A stretch of 64,000 nucleotides of DNA, from contig NZ_SHKN01000002.1 of assembly GCF_004217115.1 (NCBI RefSeq), forward strand, positions 124,001 through 188,000, given 5' to 3'. Below the pieces are notes generated by a model. The model was not told the origin of the DNA. It ran no database searches and saw only the letters and a program-made list of their open reading frames with translations. The position numbers and the translations under genes are program-made. Source of the DNA: Ancylomarina subtilis. GTDB lineage: Bacteria > Bacteroidota > Bacteroidia > Bacteroidales > Marinifilaceae. The first letter of the stretch is position 1; every line of letters begins with the position of its first letter. This document shows positions 61,489 through 64,000 of this stretch, piece by piece.

Positions 61489-61529
61489 ATGCAAAAAGTA
61501 ACATATTTACATTTTTAAATTTAATAAGC

Positions 61530-61889
61530 ATGGTAGAACATTTAACATTAGCATCTTTCAAGGAAAAGGTGTTTGATTTCGAAAATAATAAGGATTGGAA
61601 ATTTGAAGGGAATAAACCTTGTCTGATTGATTTTTATGCAGACTGGTGTGGCCCTTGTAAAGCGGTAGCTCCTGTTTTGGAAGAGTTGAAGAAGGAGTAT
61701 GGTGACAAATTGGAGATCTATAAGATTAACACCGAAGAGGAAAAAGAATTGTCTTCTGTATTTGGTATACAAAGTATTCCTTCACTTTTATTTGTGCCAC
61801 AGGATGGCCAGCCTCAAATGGCTCAAGGTGCCTTGTCTAAAGAATCCTTCAAACAAGCTTTTAAGGATGTTTTAGGCGTGAGTGAATAA
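61530..61889 (+). CDS. Thioredoxin (cytosolic)
   Basis: A 119-aa thioredoxin without a signal peptide. Active site DFYADWCGPCKAVAPVLEEL (WCGPCK, residues about 40-46) and the cis-Pro loop IQSIPSLLFV are intact. It reduces disulphides in cytosolic proteins using electrons from thioredoxin reductase, which is not in the window. The next gene is a paralogue with a signal peptide, 57 bases away; both share FKEKVFDF near the N-terminus (after the leader in the second), so this is a tandem duplication with relocation of one copy. The start is an ATG directly after an AT-rich leader. Confidence 0.95.
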   Translation: MVEHLTLASFKEKVFDFENNKDWKFEGNKPCLIDFYADWCGPCKAVAPVLEELKKEYGDKLEIYKINTEEEKELSSVFGIQSIPSLLFVPQDGQPQMAQGALSKESFKQAFKDVLGVSE

Positions 61890-61946
61890 TCTTCTGAAAT
61901 AAGAATATTCAAGTATATTTGAGCATTAATATTAAATCAGACAATT

Positions 61947-62393
61947 ATGAGAATTTTAATAAAATCAACCTTCCTGTTAGGCTTCGTGTTCCTTAGTCTT
62001 GCAAGCTTTTCTCAATCGAAAGTGATAGCTTTAGACGATGAAGGTTTTAAAGAAAAAGTTTTTGACTTTGTGAAGGAAAAGGAATGGGTGTTTAAAGGTG
62101 ATAAGCCCGTAATTGTTGATTTTTATGCGACCTGGTGTGGTCCTTGTAAAAGGGTTGCGCCAATTCTTGAAGAATTACAAGAGGAATATGGCGATGCCAT
62201 TCAAATTTATAAGGTGGATACGGATAAGGCCAGAGCGGTTTCGGCTGCATTTGGTATCACAAGTATTCCTTCCTTTTTGTTTATTCCTGCCAAAGGGCAA
62301 CCCCAAATGGCAAAAGGGGCTTTCCCAAAAGCAACCTTTGTTAAAGCTTTAACTGAAGTTATGGGAGTAAAGGAAGTTGTTAGTGAGAAATAG
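61947..62393 (+). CDS. Exported thioredoxin-like protein
   Basis: A 148-aa thioredoxin with a clear N-terminal signal peptide (residues about 1-22, STFLLGFVFLSLASFS). The active site VDFYATWCGPCKRVAPILEEL and the cis-Pro loop ITSIPSFLFI are intact. It is a duplicate of the upstream cytosolic gene (about half the residues are identical on visual comparison, including FKEKVFDFVKEKEW versus FKEKVFDFENNKDW). In the periplasm it would need a reductant such as a DsbD/CcdA-like protein to act as a reductase; none is nearby. It is cotranscribed with the first gene and ends at a strong terminator. Confidence 0.93.
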   Translation: MRILIKSTFLLGFVFLSLASFSQSKVIALDDEGFKEKVFDFVKEKEWVFKGDKPVIVDFYATWCGPCKRVAPILEELQEEYGDAIQIYKVDTDKARAVSAAFGITSIPSFLFIPAKGQPQMAKGAFPKATFVKALTEVMGVKEVVSEK

Positions 62394-62419
62394 AGGATTG
62401 TTAAGTCTTTAAATATGAG

Positions 62420-62449
62420 AGCACCCAAGTTTTAAGGGTGCTTTTTTTA
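62420..62449 (+). terminator. Terminator after the thioredoxin pair
   Basis: Stem AGCACCC pairs with GGGTGCT around a 9-base loop and is followed by seven T residues. It lies 27 bases after the second thioredoxin stop. Confidence 0.9.
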
Positions 62450-62539
62450 TGCCAGCGACTTTGTTTGCTATCAGACATTCCTTGTATCTTTGTTGATAAT
62501 GAAAAGTTTAGATCATTTTGTATTGAAATGAATTGAGAC

Positions 62540-62569
62540 TTGTATTTTAAGGAAATCAAATTACCTTTG
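62540..62569 (+). promoter_or_regulatory. Promoter of the TPP-riboswitch transcript
   Basis: TTG (62540-62542), a 19-base spacer and TACCTTTG (62562-62569), an exact Bacteroidota-type -33/-7 pair. Transcription would start a few bases later, right at the 5' edge of the riboswitch aptamer. Confidence 0.7.
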
Positions 62570-62579
62570 CGCACTAATA

Positions 62580-62685
62580 ACAGTGGGGTGCCTTAAATAA
62601 ACGGGCTGAGATTATACCCTTAGAAACAGATTAACTTCGGTTTCTTACACCTGATCCGGATAATGCCGGCGTAGGGAATTGCGAA
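62580..62685 (+). ncRNA. TPP (THI-box) riboswitch
   Basis: The conserved thi-box cores are all present in order: GGGGTGCC, GGGCTGAGAT, ACCC, then ACCTGATCCGGATAATGCCG and GGCGTAGGGAA. These form the two-arm TPP aptamer. The region between the two cores (62620-62647) holds the variable P3 arm (AGAAACAGATTAACTTCGGTTTCTT). A U-run at 62730-62737 lies between aptamer and start codon, but no clear terminator stem precedes it, so control of translation or of termination cannot be decided. Binding of TPP should switch the downstream TonB receptor gene off. Confidence 0.94.
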
Positions 62686-62777
62686 ATTACTATTCGCCTG
62701 ATATCTCATCTTAAGAACCTCATTGCAATATTTTTTTATCGAATGCTGATCTATTCAGCCTAAAAAACTTTATTGTA

Positions 62778-64000
62778 ATGTCTACAATCAAATCTAAATC
62801 TTTTTGTGCAAAACTAGCATTGTTGCTTGTTTTTCAATTTTTCTGTTTTACAGGATTCTCACAACTCACAATCAAAGGAAAAGTATTTAATCAGGATGGT
62901 AATGTACTTCCCGGAGCAGCCGTAGTTATTAATGGAAGCAATCACGGTGTTTCGACCAATTCAGAAGGGGAGTATCGAATTGAAAATCTTAAACCGGGTT
63001 CTTACGAAATTATTGCGAGCTTTTTGGCTTTTGAGTCTCAGACTCAGGAGGTTGATCTTGAATCGGATTTAACTCTTGATTTTATTCTTCAACATTCAGC
63101 TATTCTGGCAGATGAGGTTTTGGTGTCAGCAACCCGAGCGGATTCAAAAACGCCGGTTGTGGTGACCAATGTGAGTAATGAAGACTTGTCGAAACGTAAC
63201 CTTGGGCAAGATATTCCTATGCTTTTATCAATTACCCCCTCTTTTGTGACTACAACTGATGCTGGTGCGGGTGTTGGATATACAGGTTTTCGTATTCGAG
63301 GATCAGATGCCAATCGTATCAATGTAACTGTTGATGGTATTCCTTTGAATGATTCAGAATCACATGGTGTTTTCTGGGTAAATATGCCTGATTTTACATC
63401 ATCTCTCGATGATATTCAAATTCAGCGTGGTGTGGGAACATCAACCAGTGGAGCAGGTGCTTTTGGTGCGAGTATCAATATGCAAACACAAAATGTGAAT
63501 GCCCTGCCTTATGCAGAAATCTCAAGTTCTGCCGGATCATTCAACACGTTTAAAAATACCGTTAAACTTGGAACCGGATTGAAGAAAGGTTTTGCTTTCG
63601 ATGCGCGTCTGTCTAAAATTACATCGGATGGTTTTATTGATAGAGCCAGTTCTGATTTGCAGTCGGCCTATGTTTCGGCTGGATATTATGGTGAAAGAAC
63701 CAGCGTGAAAGCCAATGTGATTGTTGGGAAGGAAAAAACGTATCAAGCCTGGAACGGAGTACCTAAAGTTCGTTTGGAAAATGATGAAGCAGGAATGCAA
63801 CGTTATGCTGATCATTGGTTAGTTAGTCAGGAAGTGGTTGATCATATGTTGGCTTCTGATTCACGAACGTACAATCAGTACACCTATAATAATGAGACCG
63901 ATAATTATTGGCAGAAGCATTATCGTTTGTTCTTAACACACCTGTTTGCGGATAATACAAAATTCAATTTGGCTTTCCATTATACACAAGGTGAAGGTTA
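62778..64000 (+). CDS. TonB-dependent outer-membrane receptor, TPP-regulated (5' part only)
   Basis: The first 407 codons of a TonB-dependent transporter; the gene continues past the window edge. A signal peptide covers about residues 1-28. A carboxypeptidase-like regulatory domain (about 31-115; LTIKGKVFNQDGNVLPGAAV) leads to the plug. The TonB-box-like ADEVLVSATR is followed by plug motifs GYTGFRIRGSDANRINVTVDG and GAFGASINMQT, and the barrel begins thereafter. A TPP riboswitch in front means repression by thiamin pyrophosphate. THI-box-controlled TonB receptors in Bacteroidota (named Omr1 in comparative genomics) are proposed to import thiamin or its precursors, and that is the most likely cargo here. 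Confidence 0.93.
   Translation, partial: MSTIKSKSFCAKLALLLVFQFFCFTGFSQLTIKGKVFNQDGNVLPGAAVVINGSNHGVSTNSEGEYRIENLKPGSYEIIASFLAFESQTQEVDLESDLTLDFILQHSAILADEVLVSATRADSKTPVVVTNVSNEDLSKRNLGQDIPMLLSITPSFVTTTDAGAGVGYTGFRIRGSDANRINVTVDGIPLNDSESHGVFWVNMPDFTSSLDDIQIQRGVGTSTSGAGAFGASINMQTQNVNALPYAEISSSAGSFNTFKNTVKLGTGLKKGFAFDARLSKITSDGFIDRASSDLQSAYVSAGYYGERTSVKANVIVGKEKTYQAWNGVPKVRLENDEAGMQRYADHWLVSQEVVDHMLASDSRTYNQYTYNNETDNYWQKHYRLFLTHLFADNTKFNLAFHYTQGEG

Noticed and set aside
1-64000. Mobile elements, CRISPR, tRNA genes and defence systems
   Set aside because: No transposase, integrase, direct-repeat spacer array, tRNA cloverleaf or recognised defence gene was seen on either strand.

Overview
The window is chromosomal DNA of a Bacteroidota bacterium. 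The base composition is AT-rich, many upstream regions carry the Bacteroidota-type -7 element TAnnTTTG, and good Shine-Dalgarno sites are rare. The gene content also fits: a type IX secretion (T9SS) type-B C-terminal domain with a PorP/SprF partner, a TonB-dependent receptor with a carboxypeptidase-like plug extension, and a RelA/SpoT-Fur-PurA block. The [FeFe] hydrogenase, the Rex redox repressor and the lack of respiratory genes suggest a facultative or fermentative anaerobe, perhaps a marine Marinilabiliales/Marinifilaceae relative; that placement is inference. No phage, insertion sequence, CRISPR array, tRNA or rRNA was seen. The left edge cuts a Ppx/GppA gene and the right edge cuts a TonB-dependent receptor gene.

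Layout. 1-5.6 kb: ppx/gppA, a PIN-PhoH ATPase, folC, rex and a pentapeptide-repeat protein. 5.6-9.2 kb: a membrane protein, a winged-helix regulator and CreD, with two identical 26-bp operator-like palindromes, then an ion channel and a small helix-turn-helix protein. 9.6-13.5 kb: two tandem ClC-CBS chloride channel/transporter paralogues of identical length. 13.6-19 kb: a HutG-like ureohydrolase with an altered metal motif, a LacI regulator, RlmN, a ferredoxin-NADP reductase-like flavoprotein and a DUF4097-type secreted protein. 19.3-22.5 kb: an AraC regulator divergent from a FucP/GluP-type sugar transporter and a ROK sugar kinase, which form a small sugar-uptake unit. 22.6-32.2 kb: a flippase-like membrane protein, purA, a Fur-family regulator, a RelA/SpoT (p)ppGpp enzyme, a translationally coupled pair of M16 peptidases (one active, one without its zinc site), and a FabK/nitronate-monooxygenase flavoprotein. 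32.3-46.7 kb: YceI, a PH-like membrane protein, and a four-gene surface operon that starts with a 3,164-residue T9SS type-B adhesin with 14 SprB-like repeats, followed by PorP/SprF, a beta-helix lipoprotein and a secreted DNase I-fold nuclease/phosphatase. 47-54.4 kb: an unknown secreted triple-repeat protein and a MacB-type ABC exporter operon (permease, ATPase, permease, small protein).

54.4-57.6 kb: an NtrC-type sigma-54 activator and its histidine kinase diverge from the ABC operon. The shared intergenic region holds a good sigma-54 (-24/-12) promoter facing the ABC genes and an upstream palindrome suitable as an activator site. This gives a self-contained envelope-stress-like signalling module. 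57.7-62.4 kb: DoxX-like protein, a monomeric [FeFe] hydrogenase, a CCA-adding enzyme and two tandem thioredoxins (cytosolic and exported). 62.5-64 kb: a promoter and TPP riboswitch in front of a TonB-dependent receptor, so thiamin or a precursor is the probable cargo.

Most of the window is ordinary housekeeping sequence. The parts that most deserve a second look are the duplicated operator around the CreD operon, the sigma-54/ABC module (whose activator has GAFTDA in place of GAFTGA), the SprB-repeat adhesin operon and the unknown triple-repeat secreted protein. I did not find a clearly new defence or mobile system.
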